From: Winogradskyella psychrotolerans
GTDB taxonomy: Bacteria; Bacteroidota; Bacteroidia; Flavobacteriales; Flavobacteriaceae
Assembly: GCF_018860545.1 (NCBI RefSeq)
Contig: NZ_JAHKPN010000058.1
Coordinates: 1-33,636 of the forward strand
Length of the DNA stretch: 33,636 bases
Direction of reading: 5' to 3'
The notes below the pieces were generated by a model. The model was not told the DNA's origin and made no database searches. It saw only the letters and a list, made by a program, of their open reading frames with translations. Each line of letters starts with the position of its first letter. The stretch's first letter is position 1. The translations under genes and the position numbers were made by a program. Shown piece after piece: positions 1-8,389 of the stretch.

Positions 1-51
1 AGATTTACCAATACCATTAACTTTTTTATCTTCGCTTCAAATTAAAGAAAT

Positions 52-714
52 ATGCTTAAAGCAGTGTTATTTGATATGGATGGTGTTATTGTGGATACGG
101 AACCCTTACATCGTAAAGCCTACTATCAAATGTTTGATGAGGTGAATATTGACGTCGATGATATCCTATATGAATCCTTTACAGGGCAATCGACCATTAA
201 TATTTGTAAACGTTTAGTCGATCATTTTAATATGGATGTCTCGCCTGAAAGTTTAGTCAGTATCAAAAGAAAACACTTTACGTATTTGTTTGAAACCGAT
301 TCTGATTTAACTTTAATCGAAGGTGTTTTAGAACGTATTAAAGATTATCATGCAAATGGTTTAAAATTGGTTGTAGCGTCATCTGCGTCTATGCCAAATA
401 TTGAACGTATATTTAATCGTTTTGAGTTGAACCAATTCTTTGTTGGAAAATTCAGCGGTGCCGATTTAGAAAAATCAAAACCACATCCAGAAATATTTTT
501 AAAAGCTGCAGAACATACAGGATTTCAAAAATCGGAATGTATGGTCATAGAAGATTCTACAAATGGCATTAAAGCAGCACATGCGGCGGGTATTTTTTGT
601 GCAGGTTTTAAAAGTGAACATTCTTCGGGTCAAGATTATTCAAAAGCAACTATTGTAATTTCTAGTTTTAAGGAAGTGGCCTATTCTGAAACAAGCAATT
701 TCTTTAAACACTAA
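52..714 (+). CDS. HAD-superfamily phosphatase, beta-phosphoglucomutase-like
   Basis: 220-residue cytoplasmic protein of the haloacid dehalogenase family, subfamily I with a helical cap. The N-terminal motif FDMDGVIVDTE carries the nucleophile Asp8 and the acid/base Asp10. Motif II is the VVASSAS strand near residue 107, the motif III lysine lies in EKSKPHPEIF, and the metal-binding acidic pair is in MVIEDSTNGIKAA. Length and cap size fit the beta-phosphoglucomutase / sugar-phosphate phosphatase branch. The substrate (a sugar phosphate, phosphoglycolate or other small phosphoester) cannot be told from sequence. ATG 52 sits directly before the LFDMDG strand, as is normal for the family. It appears monocistronic; the next gene starts about 210 bp downstream. 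Confidence 0.9.
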   Translation: MLKAVLFDMDGVIVDTEPLHRKAYYQMFDEVNIDVDDILYESFTGQSTINICKRLVDHFNMDVSPESLVSIKRKHFTYLFETDSDLTLIEGVLERIKDYHANGLKLVVASSASMPNIERIFNRFELNQFFVGKFSGADLEKSKPHPEIFLKAAEHTGFQKSECMVIEDSTNGIKAAHAAGIFCAGFKSEHSSGQDYSKATIVISSFKEVAYSETSNFFKH

Positions 715-925
715 TAACGATCTAAATATACTTTCTTTTCTGATTTGTTGAATTTTTAGTAGCTCTTATAAATTTAAAAGGCTTTAACTTGTTGTTATTC
801 AGGTGTTATTGGTTCTGGTTTAAATTATAATCAACTATAAGTTAGGTGTTTATGTTATGATGATTATTTGGCGATATTGCTTATCTTGTATCTCTTCAAT
901 ATCAACGCATTAATAATTCATCATT

Positions 926-3508
926 ATGAACATCAAAAAACGATATGTCACTAGACTATTTACTGTTGCATTTCTAGCATTTGCTTTTATGATTCCTCAA
1001 AATATAGAGGCTCAGCGTAAAAAGAAAAAGAATAAAACAGAAATGCCTGCGGCAACGCCTAAAAAGGAAAAATCAATTAAGGAGCTAACCAAATCCAGTA
1101 AAAAGATTGAAGGACTTTTTACCATGTATAGAGATACAATTACAGGAGCTTTACAAATGGTGATATGTGAAGATCATTTAGATAAGGAGTTTATTCATTT
1201 TAATCAAATCTCAAATGGAGTTATAGATGCTGGACGGTTTAGAGGAGCCTACGGAGGTTCAAAAGTTTTTAAAGTAAAAAAGTATTATGATAAAATAGAA
1301 TTTGTATCTCAAAATACGTCGTTCTATTTTGATCCTGAAAGTGCTATTTCAAAATCTAAAGACGCAAATACCAGCGAAGGTATAATGGCAGCGCTAAAAA
1401 TTGAAGCCTATGATGCAAAAGCGGGTTTGTATTTAATTAAAGCTGATGATTTATTTCTAAAAGAAACCTTAAGTCAAATAAAGCCTCCGCGTTTTCCGGG
1501 CGCGAGTCCCATGGCATTTTCTCTTGGTAATCTTGATAAAACCAAGACAAAAATAAACAGCATAAAAAATTATGAGGATAATACGAATCTTGAAGTTGAA
1601 TATGTGTATTCAAGTCCTTCAGTATTAAATGGTGGCTCTCAAGCTTTAGCTGATGGTAGAAATGTGAGTATTAAGATATTTCATAGTTTAATTGCTATGC
1701 CAAATCACAATTATGAACCTCGTATTGACGACCCTAGAGTTGGTTATTTTACCACACAAGTTAATGATCAAACAGCGACTAATTCCATACCATATAAAGA
1801 CTTAGTGCATCGATGGAACTTGGTTAAAAAAGATCCTGAAGCCGCTATTTCTGAACCCGTGAAACCCATTACATGGTGGATGGAAAATTCGACACCTGTA
1901 GAATGGCGAGAAACCATTACACAAGGGGTTTTAGAATGGAATAAAGCTTTTGAAAAAGCAGGATTTAAAAATGCTATGGTGGTTAAAATGCAACCAGATG
2001 ATGCCGATTGGGATGCCGGAGATATTAACTACAATGTGTTACGATGGACCTCTTCACCAAATCCACCTTTCGGAGGATATGGCCCTAGTTTTGTAAACCC
2101 AAAAACAGGTGAAATTATTGGAGCGGATATTATGTTAGAATATGTACATTTTACAAATCGTGTATTTTATGATCAGTTGTTTGATTTAGCAAAAGCTGAT
2201 GTAGAATTTAACGCTTCGGAGTATTTGAAAAATAATGAAATGTTATGCTCTTTTGGACACGTCATGCATGAAAATACTTTATTTGGACAAGCTTTAATAG
2301 AAGCTACAAGTGGTTCAGACTTAGAAATGGAACGCATGAAGAAAGAAGCCATGTTAGCGTTGATTATGCATGAGGTTGGACATACACTGGGTTTAAATCA
2401 TAACATGAAAGCAAGCCAGTTATTTTCACCTGAACAGTTAGCAGATAAAGATTTTATAAAAGGTAAATGTTTAACAGGTTCTGTAATGGATTATGCAGGT
2501 ATTAATCTCACTAACGACAGATCTAAACAAGGTCAATATTATGACACATCAGTTGGTCCCTACGATGTTTGGGCTATTCAGTTTGGGTACACACCTTTTC
2601 ATTCTGAAGACGACAAAGTAGTATTACTTAACAGAAGTACAGAACCCGAATTAATATTTGGTAACGATGCTGATGATATGCGATCACCAGGAAAAGCAAT
2701 AGACCCTAGAGTTATGGTTGGTGATCTATCTAACGATCAGATAGGCTATTCTATTGATAGAATTAAGTTAGTGGATAGTATGATGAATGGAGTTAAAACT
2801 AAATTTTCTAAAACAGGAGAATCCTACCAGGAATTACGACGTGCATATTATTTATTAAGTGGTCAACGTGCTACGGCAGTTACTGTAATTTCAAGATTTA
2901 TTGGTGGTGTTTATGTCGATAGAGCCATGATAGGTCAAGAGGGTGGGACGCAACCGTACACTCCTGTGAGCCTAGAAGATCAGAAGCGGGCTATGAATGC
3001 TTTATCAACATATGCTTTTGCTCCAACAGCTTTTAGTGCACCAAGTGAGTTGTATAATAATTTAGCGATGCAACGCCGTGGCTTTGGTTTTATGAGAGGA
3101 ACAGAAGATCCTAAAATTCATCAGCAAGTTTTGACATATCAGCAGAATGTACTGAGACACGTTTTACATTATAATACCTTGCAGAGAATTACAGATAGTG
3201 AATTGTATGGTAATGAATATAGTTTATCTCAATTTATGACTGATTTAAATTCAGCCATTTTTAAAGCAGATATTTATAGTAATGTTAATTCGTTTAGACA
3301 AAATTTACAACTTTCTTACACTAATATGCTTATAGAAATGTTGACAGGAAAACAAAGTGGACGGTATTCAAATACTGCCAAATCGATGGCGCTTTATAAT
3401 TTAAAGCAAATTAGAACGATGGCTTCACCTAGTGGGAATGTATCTAGTAAAGCACATAAGGAGCATTTACGCACATTAATTGATAATGCATTAAAAGAAG
3501 TGAAATAA
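926..3508 (+). CDS. Secreted zinc-dependent metalloprotease (DUF5117/DUF5118/DUF4953 type)
   Basis: 860 residues with an N-terminal signal peptide (hydrophobic stretch about residues 10-24, ending near IEAQ). A very basic linker (RKKKKNK) follows, then the large Bacteroidota zincin architecture. The extended zinc motif HEVGHTLGLNH begins near residue 482, giving two zinc histidines, the catalytic glutamate and the third histidine of a metzincin-like site; SVMDYAG about 35 residues later resembles a Met-turn. The family is thought to act in the periplasm or outside the cell on proteins; no substrate is known here. No sorting domain is seen at the C-terminus. It is convergent with the beta-barrel gene and shares a terminator with it. 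Confidence 0.9.
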   Translation: MNIKKRYVTRLFTVAFLAFAFMIPQNIEAQRKKKKNKTEMPAATPKKEKSIKELTKSSKKIEGLFTMYRDTITGALQMVICEDHLDKEFIHFNQISNGVIDAGRFRGAYGGSKVFKVKKYYDKIEFVSQNTSFYFDPESAISKSKDANTSEGIMAALKIEAYDAKAGLYLIKADDLFLKETLSQIKPPRFPGASPMAFSLGNLDKTKTKINSIKNYEDNTNLEVEYVYSSPSVLNGGSQALADGRNVSIKIFHSLIAMPNHNYEPRIDDPRVGYFTTQVNDQTATNSIPYKDLVHRWNLVKKDPEAAISEPVKPITWWMENSTPVEWRETITQGVLEWNKAFEKAGFKNAMVVKMQPDDADWDAGDINYNVLRWTSSPNPPFGGYGPSFVNPKTGEIIGADIMLEYVHFTNRVFYDQLFDLAKADVEFNASEYLKNNEMLCSFGHVMHENTLFGQALIEATSGSDLEMERMKKEAMLALIMHEVGHTLGLNHNMKASQLFSPEQLADKDFIKGKCLTGSVMDYAGINLTNDRSKQGQYYDTSVGPYDVWAIQFGYTPFHSEDDKVVLLNRSTEPELIFGNDADDMRSPGKAIDPRVMVGDLSNDQIGYSIDRIKLVDSMMNGVKTKFSKTGESYQELRRAYYLLSGQRATAVTVISRFIGGVYVDRAMIGQEGGTQPYTPVSLEDQKRAMNALSTYAFAPTAFSAPSELYNNLAMQRRGFGFMRGTEDPKIHQQVLTYQQNVLRHVLHYNTLQRITDSELYGNEYSLSQFMTDLNSAIFKADIYSNVNSFRQNLQLSYTNMLIEMLTGKQSGRYSNTAKSMALYNLKQIRTMASPSGNVSSKAHKEHLRTLIDNALKEVK

Positions 3509-3528
3509 TAACACGACTTCAGTCCATA

Positions 3529-3572
3529 AAAAAAGCACAAATTGCTAAATTAAATGCAATTTGTGCTTTTTT
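3529..3572. terminator. Bidirectional intrinsic terminator
   Basis: A perfect 11-bp stem (GCACAAATTGC at 3535-3545, GCAATTTGTGC at 3556-3566) with a 10-nt loop. It is flanked by an A tract on the left and a T tract on the right, so it can terminate transcription from both sides. It lies between the convergent metalloprotease and beta-barrel genes. Confidence 0.9.
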
Positions 3573-3588
3573 ATTTAAGACAAAGATT

Positions 3589-6120
3589 TTAGCCTTCAAA
3601 CTCCATGTCGTCACCACCACCATTATCAGGTCGGCCTGATCGCTCACGTTTATTTAACTGCTGATTAAATCTATAAATAAAAGATAGATTAACTTGGCGT
3701 TGTCTCCATTGAAATTCACCATCACGTCTAAAGAAATCCGTAGTAGTCACACTTTGGTATTTTCTAGAGTTTAATAAATCTCTAACATTTAAAGATACAG
3801 TCGCTTTATTATTTAATATTTCTTTACTAAACGCTAAATCTAAAGAAAAGATACCTTCGGTTTCAGATTGAGCATCTTCTTGTGGCCCTCTATAAAAGGC
3901 GCTAGTTTGCCAGTCTATAGCTAATGGTAAGGTCACTTTTGAACTAAAGCGCGCAAACCAACTTGTGTTTTTAGTACTATAATCTATGCCGTTAAAATCA
4001 CCTTCGGTTTCAAACTGAAAGAAGTTAAAACTAGAGCTCAGTCGCAACCATTTTTCTGGGTTATACATGGCACCTAATTCAGCTCCTGTGCGCTTATTTG
4101 TAGAAAGGTTTATTGGAATCGTTCTGATGATATCAATACCATCTGTTGTTTGTTGGCCTGTGTTTTCTTGTACACGTTCAAATGAATCGGTTTCATGTTG
4201 ATAATATATAGAAGATGTCAGCGTAAATTTTTCCCATCGTTTTAAATACCCTAAATCAAAAGTGCTTGAAAAGGCAGGTTCTAAATTGGGGTTACCTTGC
4301 CATACGTTTGTTCTACTAGATCGTGAAGGAAATGGGTTAATATATCGACCACGTGGACGGTTAATTCTTCTGTTAAAACCTAAAGTTATACTTTCTTCAA
4401 TATCCGAATCTGGAGCGGTAAGATCATAAATAAGGTTTACCGTAGGGAAGAGGCCTAAATAATTTTTATCAAAGTCTGTGTCAATAGGAAATCCAAACTC
4501 TTCAACAAGTTCGTCTTCTGTTAATCGTGAATCAATTTTACCTTTTAATTGGGTGTTTTCTAATCTTAGACCCAATAAAAATGAAAAATTACCCAACTTG
4601 GTTCCGTATTGTGTATAAAGTGCATTTACATTCTCAGTGTAATCAAATACGTTTGAAATAGCTTCGTTGAGTTCGAGATCTCCTGTGGTTAGGTTTTCTT
4701 GGTCTAACTCATAATCGGTTTCAGTGTTTTTAAAGTTACCACGATATCCTGCTTCAAAACGAGAATCTTCTCCAAGAGGTAACACATAATCGGCTTGAAA
4801 TAAATATTCTTTTTGCTTTTCATCTGTAAACTCTTGCTCTATTTGAAAAGGAGATGGGTCGGTTTGGTTAGTGGTAACATAATTTTCATTCAAATAGGTA
4901 TACCCATCTTCAGAGTCATTTTCAAATTGAAAATCTGCCGTTAATTTATGATCGCTATCGTCACCAAAACGCTTTACGTAATTCAGAGCAACTTGATAGC
5001 TGTCATCTTGTTCTGTTTCTTTTTCTCTACGGCTTGTTTCTTCGATAAGTACGTTACTATCATTATAGCGTTCACTTTTGTTTATAGACACGTCGGCATC
5101 CGAACCAAAATTATAGAACAAGCTACCAGTAAGAGAAGACGATTCATTTAGAAAATACTCCATACCAATATTAGCGTTGTAGTTTCTATTAAGCCTTTCT
5201 ACATCTTGATCTTCTACGATCCTTCGGTATTCTGGTGTAACAATTTCACCATCAACTGTTGTGTCAAAATATTCGACATCAGTATCGCTTTTACGAGGTG
5301 CATCATAATAACGCCATCCAAAATTAGAGAATAAGTTATAGTTTTCTGTTCTGTAATTTAATGTGGCAGATACTCCGACATTGTCAGGATTTCCAACGGT
5401 TAAATTTACAGACCCATTAAAACCTAAAGTTTCTTTTTGTCTTAAGATAATATTTAAGATTCCTGCTGTGCCTTCAGCATCATAACGAGCGGATGGAGAG
5501 GTGATAACTTCTACGCGTTCAATAGCTTCTGCTGGTAATTGACTTAAGATATTGCTATCGCCAAAACCAGCCATTGCAGATGGTTTTCCGTTGATTAAAA
5601 TACGAACGTTTTCATTACCTCTAAGGCTAATAGCTCCTTCTATATCGACATCAACAGACGGGACATTGTTAAGCGCATCGCTTACAGTACCGCCAGCAGT
5701 CGTTAAATCTTTACCAATGTTATAAACTTTTTTGTCTAATTTTATTTCTACAGTAGTTCGTTCTGCAACAACCATAACTTCGTCTAAAGTATCGACGTCT
5801 AAGGCTAAGCTAATCGTACCTAAATTGGTGTTTTTAGTGAATTTTTGTTCTGGAAAACTTTTAGTTTTATAAGAAATATATTCTACAGATATAATGTATG
5901 CTCCTTCAGGGACTTCAACCTTGAATTTTCCTTTGGGATCTGTTATACCACCTGTGATAATTTTATTGTCTGTTTTTGTTTTAACGACAACAGTAGCATA
6001 TTCTAAAGGTATATTGGTGCCTTCTTCAATAATGGTGCCTTCAATTTTTAACTCTTTTTGAGCAAAGGAAAAGGTGAATGAAAAAATAAGGAAAAGTGTG
6101 GTTAAAATGTGTAATTTCAT
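3589..6120 (-). CDS. Outer-membrane beta-barrel protein with carboxypeptidase-regulatory-like domain (TonB-receptor-like)
   Basis: 843 residues. A signal peptide (about 1-20, ending FSFAQ) is followed by a carboxypeptidase D regulatory-like domain (about 22-110; GTIIEEGTNIPLEYATVVVK). Next comes a plug-like domain (about 125-230; DALNNVPSVDV, RGNENVRILINGKPS, IERVEVITSPSARYDAEG), then a long beta-barrel typical of the OMP_b-brl_3 type. The order is that of SusC-like/TonB-dependent receptors, but no clear TonB box is seen and no SusD-type partner is adjacent. The ligand is therefore unknown; iron-chelate or peptide uptake are possibilities only. The C-terminal tail is Gly/Asp rich (GGGDDMEFEG). 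A good -7 element lies 35-42 nt upstream of ATG 6120. Confidence 0.88.
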   Translation of the reverse strand: MKLHILTTLFLIFSFTFSFAQKELKIEGTIIEEGTNIPLEYATVVVKTKTDNKIITGGITDPKGKFKVEVPEGAYIISVEYISYKTKSFPEQKFTKNTNLGTISLALDVDTLDEVMVVAERTTVEIKLDKKVYNIGKDLTTAGGTVSDALNNVPSVDVDIEGAISLRGNENVRILINGKPSAMAGFGDSNILSQLPAEAIERVEVITSPSARYDAEGTAGILNIILRQKETLGFNGSVNLTVGNPDNVGVSATLNYRTENYNLFSNFGWRYYDAPRKSDTDVEYFDTTVDGEIVTPEYRRIVEDQDVERLNRNYNANIGMEYFLNESSSLTGSLFYNFGSDADVSINKSERYNDSNVLIEETSRREKETEQDDSYQVALNYVKRFGDDSDHKLTADFQFENDSEDGYTYLNENYVTTNQTDPSPFQIEQEFTDEKQKEYLFQADYVLPLGEDSRFEAGYRGNFKNTETDYELDQENLTTGDLELNEAISNVFDYTENVNALYTQYGTKLGNFSFLLGLRLENTQLKGKIDSRLTEDELVEEFGFPIDTDFDKNYLGLFPTVNLIYDLTAPDSDIEESITLGFNRRINRPRGRYINPFPSRSSRTNVWQGNPNLEPAFSSTFDLGYLKRWEKFTLTSSIYYQHETDSFERVQENTGQQTTDGIDIIRTIPINLSTNKRTGAELGAMYNPEKWLRLSSSFNFFQFETEGDFNGIDYSTKNTSWFARFSSKVTLPLAIDWQTSAFYRGPQEDAQSETEGIFSLDLAFSKEILNNKATVSLNVRDLLNSRKYQSVTTTDFFRRDGEFQWRQRQVNLSFIYRFNQQLNKRERSGRPDNGGGDDMEFEG

Positions 6121-6154
6121 TGCAATGAGTTGTATTTGTTACATTGATTAAATG

Positions 6155-6162
6155 CAAAAATA
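6155..6162 (-). promoter_or_regulatory. -7 promoter element of the beta-barrel gene
   Basis: On the minus strand this reads TATTTTTG followed by C, a full match to the Bacteroidota -7 consensus TAnnTTTG. It lies about 35 nt before the start at 6120. No convincing -33 TTTG was found at the usual spacing, so this rests on the -7 match and position. Confidence 0.6.
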
Positions 6163-6243
6163 CGCTTCATTGTTTTATATTTGGTTAATCTTATGTTAAA
6201 GACAAATTAGGCTAAAAATCATAAGAAGTTGCCTTATAATTCT

Positions 6244-6681
6244 TTAGTCATTGTTCTTATTTCGTTTTTCTTTTTTACGCTTTTTCTTCTTCTCTTTTAC
6301 AACTTCTTTTTCATTAAAATCACCTTTGATCAACTCCGTTATTTTAGTCATATCATCTTCAGAAATAAGCTCTTTTAATTCTAAAAAATGAGTGTCCTCT
6401 AATTTTTTTACTGCAGCCTCACGATCTAATCGGTGTTCATATTTGATTTTAAATAATGCTATTTTCTCATCTAGAAAACTATTTATCGTTTGTTTTATAA
6501 TTTGCTTTTGAAAATCATCAGCTTCTAATGTGGTTAAGAAATTTGCAATGTATTCTTCTTTACGTTCTTCGGCTTCACGCTCATATTTTGCAATCTCTTG
6601 TTCAGAGGGTTCACGATTAGATTGAGCGTTGCTATTTAAAGTTAAAATAATAGTGAAAATTAATAAAACTATCTTTTTCAT
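6244..6681 (-). CDS. Exported helical protein with lysine-rich C-terminus
   Basis: 145 residues of unknown function. A short signal peptide (MKKIVLLIFTIILTLNSNAQ) is followed by an almost entirely helical, charged sequence (about residues 22-120). The tail is strongly basic: KEKKKKRKKEKRNK near residues 130-143. Size, secretion and helical character recall periplasmic Spy/CpxP-like or other small stress proteins, but no LTxxQ motif is visible, so I do not assign that family. It follows arsC with a 29-bp gap and probably shares its transcript. Confidence 0.75.
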   Translation of the reverse strand: MKKIVLLIFTIILTLNSNAQSNREPSEQEIAKYEREAEERKEEYIANFLTTLEADDFQKQIIKQTINSFLDEKIALFKIKYEHRLDREAAVKKLEDTHFLELKELISEDDMTKITELIKGDFNEKEVVKEKKKKRKKEKRNKNND

Positions 6682-6710
6682 ACGTTTAAGGATGATTTAG
6701 GATTGTAAAA

Positions 6711-7052
6711 TTATATAATGTCTTTGATGGCTTCTGGTGGTCTGCCAATCACGGCTTTGTCCCCATTAATTACAATAGGACGTTCTATGAGTTTGGGATG
6801 ATTAACCATAGCTGCAATAATCTCGTTATCTGTAAGCGTTTTTCCTTTGAATTCAGATTTCCAAATGGCTTCGTTTTTACGGATTAAATCTATTGGTTTA
6901 ATACCTAATTTAATAATAATATCTTGTAATTCAACTGATGTTAAATCATTTTCCAAGTATTTTATAGTTTCAAAAGGTTGACCTGATTCTTCGAGAATAG
7001 AAAGTCCTTGTCTAGACTTGGAACATCTTGGGTTATGGTATATTTTAATCAT
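6711..7052 (-). CDS. arsC: Arsenate reductase, glutaredoxin-coupled ArsC family
   Basis: 113 residues, the normal length of the thioredoxin-fold ArsC/YffB family. The catalytic cysteine is Cys10 in the motif HNPRCSKSR, and the downstream signature ERPIVINGDKAVIGRPPE contains the arginines that bind the oxyanion in ArsC. The expected reaction is reduction of arsenate to arsenite with glutathione/glutaredoxin. There is no arsenite pump or ArsR nearby, so this may be a housekeeping ArsC-like protein rather than a resistance gene. It starts 20 bp after the prfB stop and is probably co-transcribed with it. Confidence 0.85.
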   Translation of the reverse strand: MIKIYHNPRCSKSRQGLSILEESGQPFETIKYLENDLTSVELQDIIIKLGIKPIDLIRKNEAIWKSEFKGKTLTDNEIIAAMVNHPKLIERPIVINGDKAVIGRPPEAIKDII

Positions 7053-7072
7053 ATCTTTTACACTTATTACAA

Positions 7073-8177
7073 TTATAATGCCGCATCTTCTTTCTGACCC
7101 ATCATCATTAAATAGGCTTTTAAAAAGGGTTCAATATCACCATCCATTACAGCATCGACATTTCCGGTTTCGTGTGCTGAACGGACATCTTTAACTAATT
7201 TATAGGGATGCATAACGTAATTTCTAATTTGACTTCCCCATTCAATTTTCATTTTTCCAGCTTCAATATCATCACGTTGAGCCATTTGTTTTTGCAATTC
7301 AATTTCATACAATTGAGACTTCAACATTTGCATAGCTCTTGTTCTATTATCGTGTTGCGAACGTGTTTCCGAACATTGAATTTGAATCCCAGATGGCTTA
7401 TGTAATAATTGCACTTTTGTTTCAACTTTATTTACATTTTGTCCACCAGCTCCACTAGAACGTGCGGTTGTAATTTCAATATCAGAAGGGTTGATGTCTA
7501 TTTCAATAGAATCATCTACTAAAGGGTAAACATATACGGAAGCAAAACTCGTGTGGCGTTTTGCATTACTATCAAAAGGAGAAATACGCACCAAACGGTG
7601 TACTCCGTTTTCGCCTTTTAACCAACCAAAAGCAAAATCACCTTCAATTTCTAAGGTTACGGTTTTAATACCGGCCACATCACCATCTTGCAAGTTGAGT
7701 TCTTTTACTTTATAACCACTTTTCTCAGCATACATTAAATACATACGCATTAACATGCTTGCCCAATCGCAAGATTCAGTGCCACCTGCACCAGCTGTAA
7801 TTTGAAGTACGGCACTAAGACTGTCACCTTCTTCGGAAAGCATATTTTTAAATTCTAATTTTTCAATGGCATCGGTTGCAGTTTCAAAACGTGCTTCCAC
7901 ATTTTCCATTGGAGCTTCGTCTTCTTTGTAAAATTCATAGATGACTTCTAAATCTTCAAAAAGCGATTTGGCAGTATTATAATCATTAACCCAACTCTTT
8001 TTCTCACGAATGGATTTCATAACCAATTCGGCAGCTTTAGAGTCATTCCAGAAATTCGGGTCAAATGTTTGTTCTTCTTCGTTGGCGATTTCTATGAGCT
8101 TAGCATCTAAGTCAAAGATATTGTCTAAGTACGTCTAGACGGGAATTAAGATCTTTTATTTGATCTGATGTTATCAT
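7073..8177 (-). CDS. prfB: Peptide chain release factor 2, expressed through a programmed +1 frameshift
   Basis: RF2 recognises UGA and UAA stop codons and triggers peptide release on the ribosome. Reading begins at ATG 8177 and runs 21 codons (MITSDQIKDL...LRQYL) to an in-frame TGA at 8114-8112. A +1 slip on CTT-TGA-C restores the frame at GAC 8113, giving LRQYLDLD and about 367 residues, the usual RF2 length. Downstream are the stop-codon recognition tripeptide SPF (VRISPFDSNAK) and the catalytic SSGAGGQNVNKVE. An uninterrupted reading frame can only be opened from TTG 8026, which would drop about 50 conserved N-terminal residues. No AGGGGG stimulator precedes the slip site. Probable operon with arsC and the exported helical protein. 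Confidence 0.95.
8108..8126 (-). promoter_or_regulatory. prfB autoregulatory +1 frameshift site
   Basis: On the minus strand the codons are AGA-CAA-TAT-CTT-TGA-C. The slip heptamer TAT-CTT-TGA-C matches the classical prfB site. When RF2 is scarce, the ribosome pauses on TGA and shifts +1. The two codons that in E. coli encode Arg-Gly and form the Shine-Dalgarno-like AGGGGG are AGA-CAA here, so the usual stimulator is missing. Confidence 0.92.
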
Positions 8178-8195
8178 GTTTGAAGTAATTTTATA

Positions 8196-8203
8196 CAAAT
8201 ATA
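8196..8203 (-). promoter_or_regulatory. -7 promoter element of prfB
   Basis: The minus strand reads TATATTTG, a full TAnnTTTG match, 19-26 nt upstream of the prfB ATG at 8177. A -33 element is not clear. The position supports the frameshifted long form as the real gene, since the leader would be very short but would contain ATG 8177. Confidence 0.55.
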
Positions 8204-8365
8204 AGAAGCGTTAATAAAGTGCCATAATTTTGAATCGGTTTTTTATAAATTCCGTAGTTTTATGTTTTGGAAAATAGGCATTAATATTAATGAATTGCGT
8301 GCTTTTGAAAAGAATGAATACTGATACATTCGGTTTAAGAATATAATTCAAATTTTAATAAAAGA

Positions 8366-8383
8366 TTCCCGCTTTCTCGGGAA
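8366..8383. repeat. REP-like hairpin directly before the threonine aldolase start
   Basis: The sequence TTCCCG, six-base loop CTTTCT, CGGGAA forms a perfect 6-bp stem that ends one base before ATG 8384. With its flanks (GAT before, ATGAC after) it resembles the dispersed flavobacterial palindrome whose usual form is a CCCGC...GCGGG hairpin. The resemblance is from memory; only the hairpin itself is read directly. Confidence 0.55.
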
Positions 8384-8389
8384 ATGACT

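Noticed and set aside
1..51. Partial -7-like element TATCTTCG and possible end of an upstream gene
   Set aside because: It matches TAnnTTTG only imperfectly and there is too little sequence to support either a promoter or a preceding gene.
7208..7405. Open frame on the plus strand inside prfB
   Set aside because: It lies wholly opposite the RF2 coding sequence, has low-complexity Leu/His/Phe composition and no family features.
8279..8292. 14-bp perfect palindrome CATTAATATTAATG between prfB and ltaE
   Set aside because: Several such AT-only palindromes are expected by chance in a window of this composition, and it is not placed at a convincing promoter.
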